Part shown: positions 10,171 to 23,741 of the stretch, piece after piece | Layout: every line of letters starts with the position of its first letter | Numbering within the stretch: position 1 is the stretch's first letter | Assembly (NCBI GenBank): GCA_013399305.1 | Contig: VXAI01000117.1 | Location: 2,212,869 to 2,276,868 of the forward strand | Direction of reading: 5' to 3' | DNA from: Rostratula benghalensis | Taxonomy: Eukaryota > Chordata > Aves > Charadriiformes > Rostratulidae | DNA length: 64,000 bases | Position numbers and translations under genes: made by a program | The notes under the pieces: model-generated | Database searches by the model: none | Seen by the model: the letters and a program-made list of their open reading frames with translations, nothing else | Told to the model about the DNA's origin: nothing

Positions 10171-13100
10171 CTTGCTTTTTATTGTCAGGTTAGTTTTGTT
10201 CCCAGTTAAGAGTGCTGAAATGACTTGGCAAGGAGCTGTAGGAGAACTGGAGCCAGAAAGGAGACTGGGTGGAGAGGATGGGGAGGGAAGGGCCATGGGC
10301 ACCAGCACATGGATGAGCTCAGGCTCCCAGGAAGCCGCAATCTCAAGCAGGCATTAACCCTCTTCCCAGGCAATCCTCAGTTTGCCCACTGATAACAAAT
10401 GAATCAGCAAGCAGTTTCTTAGCAAATGGAAATTGTTACAAAGCAGCATGAGGAACACTGAAAGACCCACCAGGAACTTGAGCATTATCCCTTCCAGAAA
10501 ACCACAGGCTGAGGCATTACACCAGAAAGAAACCCCAACCTACACTGGTAGCTCTCACGGAACATAGAATATTAAGTCTTGGTTTTCAAAATGATTCTGT
10601 TGCTCTTTGGAGTCATGAAGATACTCAAACACAAGCCAAAGTGATATATGAGATGATAAAACGATGGCTTTCCAACTCCCCAGACATGACAGAAAGCCAC
10701 TTGGCCATCTGAACCCACGGACATCATACAAGCTCCTTACCCCATAATAACGCTTTCCACATCATGGCCGCTTTTTCACTAATTAGTTTCCAAATAGGAA
10801 TAGTGAGTAAAAAGCCTGTGGAAAAGAAGTTTGGAGGTGAAAAGGATATACAAAGGACATTACCATCTCGTCATATCCTTCATCTTTGTACAAACCTTTT
10901 CCCAGATTCAGAGGGGTGCGTGACCCTAACCTGACACACGCAATCTGCACTACAAAGGCATTTCTGTTACTCCAGAGAGGGAGACTGCCATGTCTGTCCG
11001 TCTGGTGACCCAGACTGATAAAATCAACTCTTTTTCTTGATGGGGGTTGATTATAAAAGCACCTTGAAGCAGATCACAGTAATAAGAGGGTTTGTATTTC
11101 ATCTGCACATCTGGAGCTTGATCTTCATTCAATGCATGACATAATGGGGTCACAGGAAAGGATACTGGATTTTGACTCTCCTACCATAAGAACAGGAGCA
11201 ATTCCTCATGAATCCTCCCAAAAGAAGCTCTCTACCTATAGGTAGTTTTACTAAAGTTTGGTGGAGTTTTATACTAGTTTTGTTAAAACAGAGGAAAGTT
11301 CATATGTATGCGGTCTTCTTTTGAATTTAAATCCAATGTAATAATTTTAGGAAATACTTTTTGCAGTGGGTTAACTTAAGTGTAAATAAATTAATCTTCC
11401 ACCAGGAAAGGAAAAAAAAAAAAGATGCCTGCACTCAAGCTTTCACCTAGCTAACCGTTTAAAGGCATGTTTTCTTCAACTTCCTGGTGCAAGCTTGCAC
11501 TAGATTAGATAATCTTCCCCTTCCTTCTAGATATGTAAGGCAAGGGAAGAACAAGTTATCTTCCAATATACACTCTATCATTCCAGGCCACCAAAAAGTG
11601 TTCTGTAAAATAAAACAGCTGGCCTTTTGTTGGGTTTGGGGTTGGTTTTTTTTAATGCATTTAAGAACTTTATGGAGAAGTTCAGGCCCCTCTTTTGTAG
11701 GAAAGGATAAAAGAAAATTATAGTCTTATCTTACTTTTATACACAGGAAGCACTCACTCATCCCCGTGCTGTCATTATTTCCAGTAATGGTCAAATTTTG
11801 CTCTGTCCCATTTCACAAATGCAGGCTCTCAGTGCTGAATGCAGACATGCTTAATTAACAAGCCCTTGGGCAACCTGCAAAGAGGTTTCCTGTTGGATAT
11901 AGCCAAAGCTTTAGAGTTACACAACATTAATAAGGTCCATAGCAACATCTACTTACCACACTCTTTTCAACTTTTTAAAAAAACACTTATTTTCTGCTCC
12001 TGCAATCTATATTATTCCCTCATCAAACAAACAAAAAAAAAAGTTAAACGTTATGGGCACAAAGGCGTCCCACCAAACGCTTTCCATCAATTCACGCTCT
12101 CTGGGGTTGATTAGAAAGAGAATTGTGCTTCAAGAGATGACACTGAAGTCTCAACATCTGTTTCCATTCCATATTAGGAATGAAACTACCTCTGAGAACT
12201 GTTGGGGAGAAGGGGGTGGGGGTCTGAAACAAAGGAAAAAGCCACCAGGATGGATACGTCCTCAGCAGCAAAGCCAGCAAGTAAGAGAAAGGCTCAGGCT
12301 CAATTTTTTTGTTCCAGATCGGCCCTTTAGCACCTACCCTGGCTGTGTTCTTCGCACCCCTGCAATCTTCCAAGTGAATATTTTCCACTTCACATTCATA
12401 GTCATACATTCTTGGGGAAAAAAAGATTTCCATGAGCTGACTAGCTTTCAACAAATCAGTATGAAAATCAAGTCTCAAAATATTACAAACCTAGTCATAT
12501 GTTAATCCAGCAGGCACCCAGAGTAGCAGAAGCATCTCCCACATGAGTAAGATTACTTTACTGTCAGGCGAAGAGGGTTAAGTTTCTTCTTTTGGACCAG
12601 AATTCAAATGAATCACAGCTAAGCAGCAGTGTGCTGCTGCAGATGTGTCACGTATGTTTAATCCAAGCTAACCACTATTAGTTTTTCAGCGAATTAGCAA
12701 ACTGATCACACTCCTAGTTGCATGATTGCAGATCCTCAGGCAGGGAGACTGCGGGAACCGGAGGCCGGTGGTGCGGAAGGAGAGCTGTAACCGCTTTCAG
12801 GAGCGGTCCATGGTTCCATCAGGGCACCCGGGCACTCGTGTACATGACTCTTAAAATGGCACAGGGGACCTGCCTGTGTTGCTGTTCTGCCTTACTCCCA
12901 CCACAGTTTGGGCTGGGCTGGCCACTCAAACAAACAGCTAATCAGTGGTTCCTGGTGCTGCTCAGTAAAAGGAGGGCTGCAGAACATGGAAACATAACAA
13001 GGAAGAAAATCCCACCTGGTGCCGTGATAACTCTTGAACAGGGTAGTGTCACAGCTACTGTCACCTCAACTAACTGTGCAGATTGCTCACTTTGTTTCAA

Positions 13101-13972
13101 GAAAGACAATAGCTCTCCAAGTGATGTCATATTTCTAAAATCTCAGTATCTGTTTCTCCAACCCCAATCAGGTATCTGAGCTGGACCGATAAGCAATTTT
13201 TCATCCCACATCCCTGTTCTGCGAGTGGGCTATCACCCTGTATCTGCAAGCACATCACCAAATCTCAACAAATGTGGAGAGTTATTCCTGCAACCTCAAG
13301 AATTCAAACTGCTTTCCCTAATGTTTAAATCCTCGTGAAGCTCATTCAGCCCCTTAGGAAGATTTGTATCTACTTTAGTCACAGGAATTTTTCAAAGCCC
13401 TTACTGTGTGACACAGCTATCTGTAATAGACACTTCCAGATCTCTCCATAGAGCCAGCACTCTTCTAGGAAGGATTTTGATGATCACTTTTGGCATCAGG
13501 CTTCCCTGTCCCCCTCTCCCCTGCTGTGAGGGGAATGAGCCAAAGGCAGTACTGAGCTGCGCAGAGGTGTTGCTCCAAGCTGCCTTGGCTCCTGGAAGAC
13601 GGACAAACCTCAAAGCTCCATCAGGCAGCTTCTCTTATACCGCACTTACACAGGCCCCTTCAATTCCCCCAATTTCATTGCCCAGCAGGAAAGTCCTCCC
13701 GCCTGCCTGCCCTAATTCCAGTACCTCCCAGGAAAAAAGCAGCCCTGCCTCCGCTGCCAGGGCAGGAGGAGCAGGAGGAAGGGAGAAAGCACCAGGAAAG
13801 AGAAAGCACATCTGGAATCAATTGGAGAGCGCTGAATGCCTTGGAAAGAACTGCAGAGCTGGCAGAAACCATAGCAAGGAGCCGTGCATTCAGACGCGAC
13901 TATAGAGCAAAGGTGGGGGATGAGACGTATAAAGTATACTTAAATACAAAACCAGAGCTCCTCTTGGGACTC

Positions 13973-13995
13973 TTTTTTTTTTTTTTTTTTTTTTT
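13973..13995. repeat. Poly-T tract (23 T)
   Basis: Uninterrupted T run in the large intron. On the transcribed strand it is poly-A. Confidence 0.97.
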
Positions 13996-16529
13996 ATAAT
14001 GCAAGCAGCTAAACGTCTCAGCCCTGTCACACTCTCACTGCCACTGGCCTATTGTGGCTATGGTCAGAATTCGGTACAGAAGACAGGGGATGAGATGTGT
14101 ACAGCCACAGCCCCAGCCCCAGCCAAAGCAAATGGGACTTGTTTGTGACTTAGGTGCCAGGGCTCAGTAACACACACAGCAATAATCTTATATCAAGCTG
14201 CTCTCAGGGTGTGGGGAGGAGGAAATCTGCGACTGACTTGGCAAACACTCCAGAACACGAATTTGACAGTTTAAAAATGCAGATTTCTTTCCCCAGTTAC
14301 TTTCCATTCCAGCAATGTATTCTCCTATCTCCTCATTTGTTCCATGAGGAGTTTTCCATTTTTCAAGGAAGCCTCCACTATGTGTCCTGGAAAGCAGAGG
14401 TCCTGGAAAGGAGCAGAGGGTCACAGAGAAACAACTCAAGTGCAGCAGCCTGGTACAAAGAGTGACTACAGTTTTTCAGATATATTTCCAGAAGGAGGAT
14501 GCAGGAACTATTGCTACGTTATGTGGCATCAGCCAGATGAAAAACAAGATACGTGCTTCCACATAAGAATTCTAAAAAGGGAATTAAAAAACACAAAAAT
14601 GAACGCAAAAGAGCCATAAAAAAAAAAAACACCATGAGATTAGCAAAAGCCACATGCCTGTACACCGAAAAACTTGAAAAGCCCAATCTATTTTGTTTGT
14701 AATTTAAAAAAAAAATAATAGTAACTGGCAACTCATTATTTTGTGAAAGTATATAAGTATATTAATGATAAGGGAGAGGGGAAAAAAAGTAGGCACTAAT
14801 ACTATTTAATCTAATGAACAAGGGCATCAAGAAAACCAACAGCCAGAAGCTGAGTCTGATAAATTCAGCTGTAGTAAAAGACACCATTTTATTTTGTTTA
14901 CTGATTTCTAAATGACAGTCATTAAGTCAGCTTGTGAGAAGGACTCAGTCCTTTCTATCTCTTCATGCCTTCGCACTGAAAACATTATGTCATTCAAAAC
15001 AGAGGTACCTGAGCAAGACATAATAGCCTGCAACACATACAGACAGAAGAGATGATCTAAAGCCAGATCTATAGGGCAATATTCTGGAAAGCTGAGAAGA
15101 GCTGCTGGAAGTCGATGCACATAAATTAAAACAGATTAAACTAAGCAGGCAGACACATTTATAAGTAAAATGACTTCGCCTTCTGGCGAGGAACAAGCCA
15201 CTGAGAAGTATAGATGCAGTTTCATGTACCACCTAATATGATAAACTACCAACTGGCCTCAGTAGCTTCTCTCCCCGGCTGTTCTGAGATCTAGTCATGC
15301 CACGGCCATAACCAGAAAATTAATCCAAACAATAGTCGTCTGTTTGTTCATAAACTGAATTCTCTTGCTTAAATCTGTCTAAGCATGATGTCCAAAGCGG
15401 TGAGGAGGCTGAACATATGGCCATGGCAGAGACGAGAGGGACTATTCTTCTCACATCAGCTACATTAAGCACAACTTGAAAAAGCACCTGAAAGCCACTT
15501 ATCTCAGAACAAGAGGGTACATGGACATTTAGCATATGTTATTGCCACTACCTGCTTCGCTTATGCTTCACTTTTAGAGTGTCCCCACATAAGCCAGCAT
15601 AGAGACGGTTTGTACACCGCAAATTTGTCGAGTATCTCATGAAAGATTTCCCCTTCGTTATAAAATCCTTTTAAAGCCTCTTTCCCCCAGGCCTTCTGGC
15701 TAACACATGTTTAGCAAATTCCTGCTGTAACCAGGAACCAGCATGAACTTGTCCCCTGGACAGGCCACCTGCACAGCTGAAAGGTGAAGACTGAGGTCAG
15801 CAGAGCATTTGACCACCTTTCAGAAGCCTCCTCCTGGGCTGGGTGTCCTTAATGCAGCTCCCGCAGCCCTTAGGCTTAGCAGCATCTTTGGAAGTATGCT
15901 GCTCTCCCTTGTCATCAGCACATTGGTCACATTATACATATGTGGATTTAACAACAGCGATGCAACAAATATTCACATTAAACTACTACATATTACTGGC
16001 AGTCCCACTTTTAAACTGCTCTATTTTACTGATGCTAAATCGATAAACCTTAAAAGCTAGATTGACGCCAGAGCATCTCATTTCAACGAGATGCCTGTCA
16101 GCATCTGCAGCTTCATTAATATGTTACTAAAAGAATTCACTTTAAATTTACCCCTTCGTAACTCCTAGCAGACCTTCGCCTTCCACAGTCAAATGCATTA
16201 AAGGTCCTTTCCCTCCAGCCCCGGTCCTCACTCTACGCGGTCTACTCACACCTATAGAAAGACAAGAGAACACGCTACACAAAACTTAAAGCCTTTCAGC
16301 CAGTCGGTCTCCCCTTCTGTACATCCCCTTTCACGCACACGGTGTCAGGCTAAACAAAGCCGCTTGCTCCAGGATATAGGCCTGGAAAAAAAAAAAGCAT
16401 TAGCATCTGGCAACCAAGAGCAACACCCCAGCATACGAGCCTGAAAGCAAACACAAGTCTATGGCACAGAGAGGAAAGCCCAAGACGTCTGCCTGACTGC
16501 TCCTGTCAATCTTGCAGTGGGGGAATGCC

Positions 16530-16730
16530 CGATTATCTAGGGATTTTTTAAATATATTTTTATCGTATTACTGAAAGGAAATGCTAGGGACTGCTGCAGC
16601 CCCTGTCCCTTGAGGCTCTGCTGCTGCCATCAGGCTGCGCTGCCTTTGCAGCGATGAATATTTAAATAGGGCAATAAATATTTCAGAGCACATTCATCCC
16701 GATGAGAAGTCTACTAGCTAAAGAGAGATG
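16530..16730. promoter_or_regulatory. Candidate AT-rich conserved element
   Basis: A run with TTTTTTAAATATATTTTT, GATGAATATTTAAATAGGG and CAATAAATATTT flanks a GC-rich core (CTGCTGCCATCAGGCTGCGCTG). It is not a simple repeat and resembles conserved non-coding DNA. MEF2-like CTA/TTTAAATA motifs would fit a muscle and neural gene. Evidence is composition and motifs only. Confidence 0.27.
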
Positions 16731-18956
16731 AGACAGCCACGCAGGGTCAGGGCCACTCCTTGTTCTACCCCTCCGGCTCCCTCACCGCCTGCCCTCTCTC
16801 GTCCCTCCTTCCCTCCAGCCCTCAACAGGCACCCAAGAGCCTCAAATATTCATGAGCACAGCTCTGGTTACTTTCCAAACAAGCAAAAACACTGTGAAAA
16901 TGTAAAAAGGTGCTCTGCTTTCCAGAGAGGTGCCAAACACGGCTACCACGTGCTTTGCTTTCACCTGTTCTGGGGCTTCTGGCTTTTGGGTGTAATGCTC
17001 ACACTCAGGGAGAAAAATTATTTGTTAAAAGACCCCACAAGGTCTTATATCTTTAATACTGCACCTTGGAAGAGCAAAACTCCAAGACCACTAAACCCAA
17101 AAGCTTGAGAGAAAGCGTAAAAGCTCGTCTCTTCTCCCCACAACTCCCTCCCTTAATTTCAGCCAGCATTTTTACTCTGGCATTTCTTGGTGGCTAGCAG
17201 CTCCACTGAGCTCTCTGTGGGATGCTAACAGATGTACACAACTTGGCCAGCATTGGCATGAATAAAATCAGCTAGAAAACAGGTTTAGGACATAACAAAA
17301 AATGCATTCATTTACTCAGCTGTCATCTGCATGTTGTTGATGTACTGGGGGCTATTTTGACTTTCATAATGCTGAAAGCTAACTAAAATTATGCAGTAAA
17401 TTTTGAAAGAAATCTAAGTCACATATAAAAATACTTGTTCAGGATCAGATTTATAGGACCATAAAACCCATGGATGTGCTTTCACAGCAGCTTCCAGTGC
17501 ATACCTCTCTGGATTCAAAAGATGTAAGATATCTGCTGGTCACACTATATGGAGAAACCTTCAGAAAACAGTTAAGCCTACTCTGAATGAAGGGAAGCCA
17601 AAAGACATCCCCACAGCTAGGTTATCCTGACTGACAAGTACGAGCTAACCTGCTGAGCTGCACTAGGGCATCTCCTTTTCCAGCTAAAGCATATTAAAAA
17701 AAGAGTCTAATTAGTAGCGTATAAAAGGAGAGGCAGTTCTGCCTTTCCTGGTGCCCTGACTTTAAAAGGTGATGGTAACTGAACTGCAACCTCAATGCGT
17801 CACACGCTCTCAAAGATGCCTTTGAGAGAGCAAGAAGACACTCCTCGCACCTGGATCCTGGCCCAGCTTAAGGTACAAGCTGGGCACCAAGCAGTTCAGC
17901 TCTGTCACAGGTTGGGCACGGCAGGGCATGTGGCAAGGGCATGCGGCAACTCAGCCAGGTCTGCAGATGCATAATCTTGGATTAAACTGCTAAATTACCC
18001 TGCAGTCTCATTTCAGCTGCTTTTAGACTTTTGAAGGGCAGCAGCTGGGTCTTTGCTACAGGCAGAAAGGGTCCTGCAGCACATCAACAGCAAGCTTCTT
18101 GCCACCAGGCAGAGCTCCTGCTGTTTCATCCACGGTCCTCACGGTCAAGGAAAGAGACCAAGGGAGCATCCAAGTGCTCCACAGCCTGTTTGGGATGGCC
18201 CGTTTCCTATTAATGAAATTCATTCTCATCTCCCTGCTCTGTGGCATGAATTGGCTCCAAAGCCAAGTACTGAACTGTCAAACAGCAAAACCTCTCTCCA
18301 TATAGCCTAATGAATATGTACATCAACCACCTGCCACCATGCTCTGTCCCTTCTGACTGAAGGTTCCTGGAAGGGCAGCAGCATCCCTCCTTCAAGACAG
18401 GCCATCAACCACACCACCAAGAAGATGCTGTTTGCTATTTTGTATTTTTAATATAATCACAGCAGCATAGTTCAAAGGGTGACAACAATCCTGCTGCTTT
18501 GGCAGCAGTGACTCCTGGGATTTTACATCTCTGCTCCTAACCACCACCCCAACTGTCCTTCACATATCACTAAAATGAAAGGATCAGACTCAATCTGGCC
18601 CCAAAAACACCTTGTACTTTAAATTATCCTATTAACAAGGCCTCATACACAGAGGAAGCAAAATATCCTGGAAAATGAGCAATTACCTCCCTAAGTAATT
18701 TAGAGCAGGAGCCACCATTTTGCAGCAGATATCAAAATAATGAGTGCTCCTCTGCTGACTGGGCAGCTCCGTGTTATTCCCATGATGGGCCACATATGCA
18801 GCAGTGCACTAACATGGAAAATCCGATGCAAGAATGAAAAGATAATGTTTGCTACAACACAAAAAGCGCTAGGAAGGAAAACAGCATTTAATCCTGTGGC
18901 TCCTGAGGACCTCTCATGACTCAGAAAATAAATGCTAACAGATGAAAAAGTTAACT

Positions 18957-19048
18957 TGGATCATATCAGCTTCACTGGCACGCAAAGAGCAGAGCAGAGC
19001 AGTGGATCATATCAGCTTCACTGGCACGCAAAGAGCAGAGCAGAGCAG
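18957..19048. repeat. Perfect 46-bp tandem duplication (2 copies)
   Basis: The unit at 18957-19002 (beginning TGGATCATATCAGC and ending AGAGCAGAGCAGAGCAG) is repeated without mismatch at 19003-19048. The absence of divergence suggests a recent duplication, a minisatellite allele or an assembly artefact. Confidence 0.97.
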
Positions 19049-22000
19049 GCACCCTGGGGAGAGGGAGGGAAAGATTTGCCATAGATCGGGTTTCTATCAC
19101 TGACAGCTGACCTAAAACACCACAAGATTTCAGCAGACTCTGCCAGTTCTTAGAATTTTCAAAGGTGCAACTGCCTTCTTTAAGAGATGCATGAAACGCG
19201 TAACACTGTAACTGAGGTCACGGAGGAAGGAGATCCTGCAGCACAAGCATGTAAAACAGCCAAGGTGAAAATCCTCACCACTTCAGAAGGAGCACAATTA
19301 ACTGAAAACAAGGAGAAAGCAGAAGCGAATTGTTCCTTTGAAGATGTAAAAGTTTTGATCAGAAGCAATGAGGACATAAGGAAGAGGAATCGCTCCTCAT
19401 CATTCTGAGGCATGGAACAGACTGACAGACAGTTGCTCTGTCCTACAAACAGGCTCCTTCAAAACAGATGTCCCTCTGCAACTCAGCACACTCTCAGCTT
19501 GGGAAGCCGGAGACCCAGCTTGCTGGATGGGCTCCACGCAATCATCCTCCAGATGGGCCAGCACAGCCCACAGACACAATTTGACATCACTGTCAAACCC
19601 GAGAATGTTCTTCAACACAAGCTCTCAGCACTTAGCTTTAACTTCATCTTGTTTGAAGGGATCTGAACTGCCCTGCTCCGCTGGAAGCCAAGGGCAGGCA
19701 ACACTCAGAACTCACAGGACTAGCCAGGCACCAAACGCAAGAACAAATCAGTGCTCTGCAACCCTTTTTTCTCTTCTGCGTGGGGTCCTTTCCAACTTCA
19801 GGCATCTAGGCTAGCAAAACTTACCATAACTGAAGCATTGTTTGTGTCCCACCAAATTTTTAGGAAGAGTTAATGTTTAAAAGTGGTCAATGACAGGATG
19901 AGAAGTAGCCCACAGCAGCAAACATATTTATTGTTACCTGAAGTCCATTTGCCTTACTAGACCTTCAAAAAGCACTAGAAGATTCATGGGAAGACAGACA
20001 CGTGAAAAACTTCCTTGGAATCATTTAAGATGAAAACTGCTCATAGCTTCCTCTTGCTTGTCCAGGACATAAAGGCTTTCTAGAATCCTAGAATCTGGCA
20101 CCACAGGGTGCGAGGACCACCTGCATTTTGTAGCTGTGGTCGATCTTTGTTGATCACAGAGAGAATGGTTTGAGCAACTGCCTCTAGCTTTGTGCTCTGC
20201 TTCTGCTCGGTACTACCAGCATCAGACCTCATTAACGGCCTCATCTCCATGAGTTGCAGCAACAGCAGGACCAGGGCACCTTACCTCACATGAGTGCAGA
20301 GGAGCAGCTCAGAGAGGCACAGCTAAACCCTGGCAGAAAGTTAGGACGGACAAAGCTGAGGGCAGTTCCCAAATGACTTCACAGCTCGACTGGACGCAGG
20401 AGGCCTGGCCCCACACGAACACTCTTCTGCTAGGATTGCCAGAATAGTAGCCAGGAGGCTCATCACAGCTCTACATTTAAATTGTGTCAATTGAACTTGG
20501 TTCTGTCCTGCCACCAGCTTCCTTTCGCCTAGATTTAGGCCAGACAGTATCTCTGAATAATTGTATGGTGAAACACGGAACCTCACAGCTAACCCAGAGG
20601 CCTACTACATTTTTGAAAACCACTACAGTCATCTAAAAGTCACTTACAAGAATGAAATTTATCTTCCTTTATGCTCCTCCAAAACATTAAGAAATTCCTA
20701 TTGCTCAGCTCTAGCTATTCTTCTCTGTGTTACAAATGACATAGCTCAGAGTTTCCTACCCACCCACTAAAAAAAGCCACTTTGGCTTTCTGGATACTTC
20801 TGCTTTAAGCAAAGGTCTGGCTGGGAGATGTCTTCTTGGCCACGTGGCTGAGATGCCAGGCAGGGAGGCTTTGGAGCTGGCAGGCAGGAGGCAGGGCAGG
20901 CACAGGTCTGAACGGAGAAACTCAAGTCTGCAGATTGTGGTTCAGCTTTCTCCTGATATCTGTGCCACACTTGCAGTAACTCCTGCAGATCATTTTCAAA
21001 CCCAATTAAGAGTATTTCTAACAACTACAAAAAAAGTCCCGAGAAGTCACATTTGAGCTCAAAGGGACAGCAACTTCACTGTCTCTCTTATCTGCTCAGA
21101 GTGGGGCTTGTTTCAAGAGGACCTTCATTTTGTCTATGGATAAAGTTGCCATCAGGCTGCCCAAAGCTACAGTTTCAGACTTGATGGGAAAAGTGGCTCA
21201 GCAACCTTCAGTCTGATTTAACCCAATTAATTTAGATTCAACTCATTGAGTAAGACAAGACATTTGGAAGTCTTGCTTTCTGATGGAGCACCAAGATCTC
21301 TGCAGTATTTTTTTCCACCTTTCTGAAGTCTGTGTTAACAGATAAATTCATTCCCATGTTCCCTGCAGCATTTTGACTGAAAGAAGTTTTAAAGATCTTG
21401 AGTCTCCTGGAAAATTTCTCTTAGGGTGAAGGTTTGCAACTGCCTTTGGATGACCTGAATTCTTTCTGCTACCAAGAGGGTCAGTCCCTCCTTGACTATA
21501 CACCCCCTTCATCAGTCACACTTACCATACACTCATTCACAGTCTGTCATCCACATCCCTGTGAAGGACAGCTGGAGCAGGGAACTGTCCCAAGTTCTCA
21601 CCACAGCCTCCAGTCACCACCTTTCTCATTTCTATTTCTCACCACACCACTCTCCTTTACCACAGATTGGCCCCACCACATGGTCTAAAGTGACCCAAGA
21701 AAACCCAAACCATCAACAATCACATGCCCAGCCCCCTCCCCAAACCAAACTTATATAAGAAGGACTCCTAGAAGTACTTTTCCTCCCCTTCCCACTGCTT
21801 CGAGACAGGAGAGCCTTGTCCTGGAACAGAGTGGAGGTAGACAAGAGAATGGTTTTGCAAACCAAATGTAACAACATTAAGCAGCTTTGTCACATACACA
21901 AAGAAAAGCAAGGGGAGAAGTTAAAGCAAACTAATGCACAAGAAATATTTTAACACCCAGCAAAGCTAACATACCACACTACCTTATAGTCCAACCAACA

Positions 22001-23708
22001 GTCAACAAAAAGACTAATTCACTAGTTACTAGGCTCTTTCAGCTCTACCTCCAGACTGGGGCTGGAAAGATCCTTTGTAGGGTAACACACATTTAAAACT
22101 CTGCCTGTTGAAACTCTGTAATCCTTTGCCCTGCTGCCCTATTTATCTCAACCACATTTTACAAAGCAGGAAGGGACACGTGCTGGAAAACAAAAGCCTT
22201 TCTTACCCCTGCTCCCTAATATTCTTAACTACTTTGCATAATTGCTCAGTTTTGATAACGTCCTTTCATATGCTGCAAGAGCTAAAATAAGAAAAGCTAC
22301 AAAGAACAACGAATCAAATTAAGGGTGTTTCACTCTTCACAGAGGGTACGTGAGACAAAGGAGAACTAGTACTATCCAAGAAATCTGAACTCCTCTCCTA
22401 GGCATTTTTAAATCGGTCTTTTTAAGTAATTTAAAACAGGTTTCACTATTAGGACTGGAGGGAGAGCGTAGGCTTCAGATAAGGAGCCTCAGTGAGACCT
22501 GACAGGTGAATGATGGTCTATGCACCGCACAGGTCAAACCCTGATTATCTACATCTTGGTTAATCACAAGCAATTATCTGAAAGTCAAATATGCCCTCCA
22601 AGCCAGATAGCTCAGCGAGACTAGGACTTATAAAGCACAGAGGAATCCTAAACTCCACAGGACCCCCAACTGCAGAGACTATATGAATTTTAAGCAGGAT
22701 AACCTGGAGGACAGTTCAGAGGGTTTTAACCATACTCGAGACTCCCAGCCCGAGGGCAGTCTTCAGAAGACTGCAGGCTAGAAGATTACCCTCACAATTA
22801 CTCAGACATTTCTGGTGTCTCCATGCACCCTCAGATTACAGGCTACTTGGAGTGCAATTCCAGCCAGGTATTAGAGACTACTCAGGGTGAAAGGCTCCAT
22901 TACAGGAAGGGCCGGTAGAGCCAGGCTGGCTGATGCTTCCCAGTGTAAGACCCTGTTTTCAGTTGTTTATAATTCTGAGAAACCATTCGTGGTTATATTT
23001 GTTACTTCAGCTAGATTAATCAACCCAAGTGAGAAGTAGCAGGAATAGCTTGTCTTCTTTCTGATTAAGTGCCAGGGGGGAGGGGAAACACCACCCCCAC
23101 TTTGAGAAGCTTATGAGAACTTCATATTTAACAGTAAAATTTGCATTTCAGGGATCTACATTTAGCAACCATATCAAAAAGCCACAAAAATCTTACCAAT
23201 GTTATAACAAAACTATATAAAACTACAGTGTTTGTCTTACATTTTAGCAACTAAATCTGCTAGTAAAGCCATATGTGATGGTCCAAAAAGGCTAAAAACA
23301 AGGGGGGGAAAAATCTAGTATGCAAAACCTGCCAAAAAGGGAAGAACCAATTTGTTCTTTGTATTTATCATGGAAATAACAAATGGTGGCAACAAGCTTA
23401 ATATTAGTAAAGACTTAGCAATGCTCAGAAAAGAAAGGACTCGGATTGTCAAGGCTGGTAGTGGCATCACAAATGTTTTTAAAAGGCAGGTTACGAGCAA
23501 TGAAGAATGGTTTAGACATAGCTTATTCTAACAGAAAACAGACATGCTCTTGAGGGTGGACGGCAGTGCTACTTGCACCCCGTCTTCTATGATTTCATGC
23601 TCTCATTTGGGGCTCATCCCCAGCTTTACAGGAGATACCTGCCATGTCCGATACAGGTTAGGAAATTAATGACAGAAGGGAGATGACCCACCTCTTGTAC
23701 TTTGCACC

Positions 23709-23741
23709 ATCCCCTTTGTAGGGATCAAATCCCCTTTGTAG
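23709..23741. repeat. 13-bp direct repeat, period 20
   Basis: ATCCCCTTTGTAG occurs at 23709-23721 and again at 23729-23741. It looks like a small local duplication. Confidence 0.8.

Noticed and set aside
12053..12505. 150-codon plus-strand and 128-codon minus-strand open frames
   Set aside because: They overlap each other, have no recognised motif and are within the length expected by chance in 64 kb read in six frames.
13408..13905. 165-codon plus-strand open frame
   Set aside because: Compositionally biased towards Ala, Pro and Ser with no signature; antisense to RBFOX2 and unsupported by splice sites.
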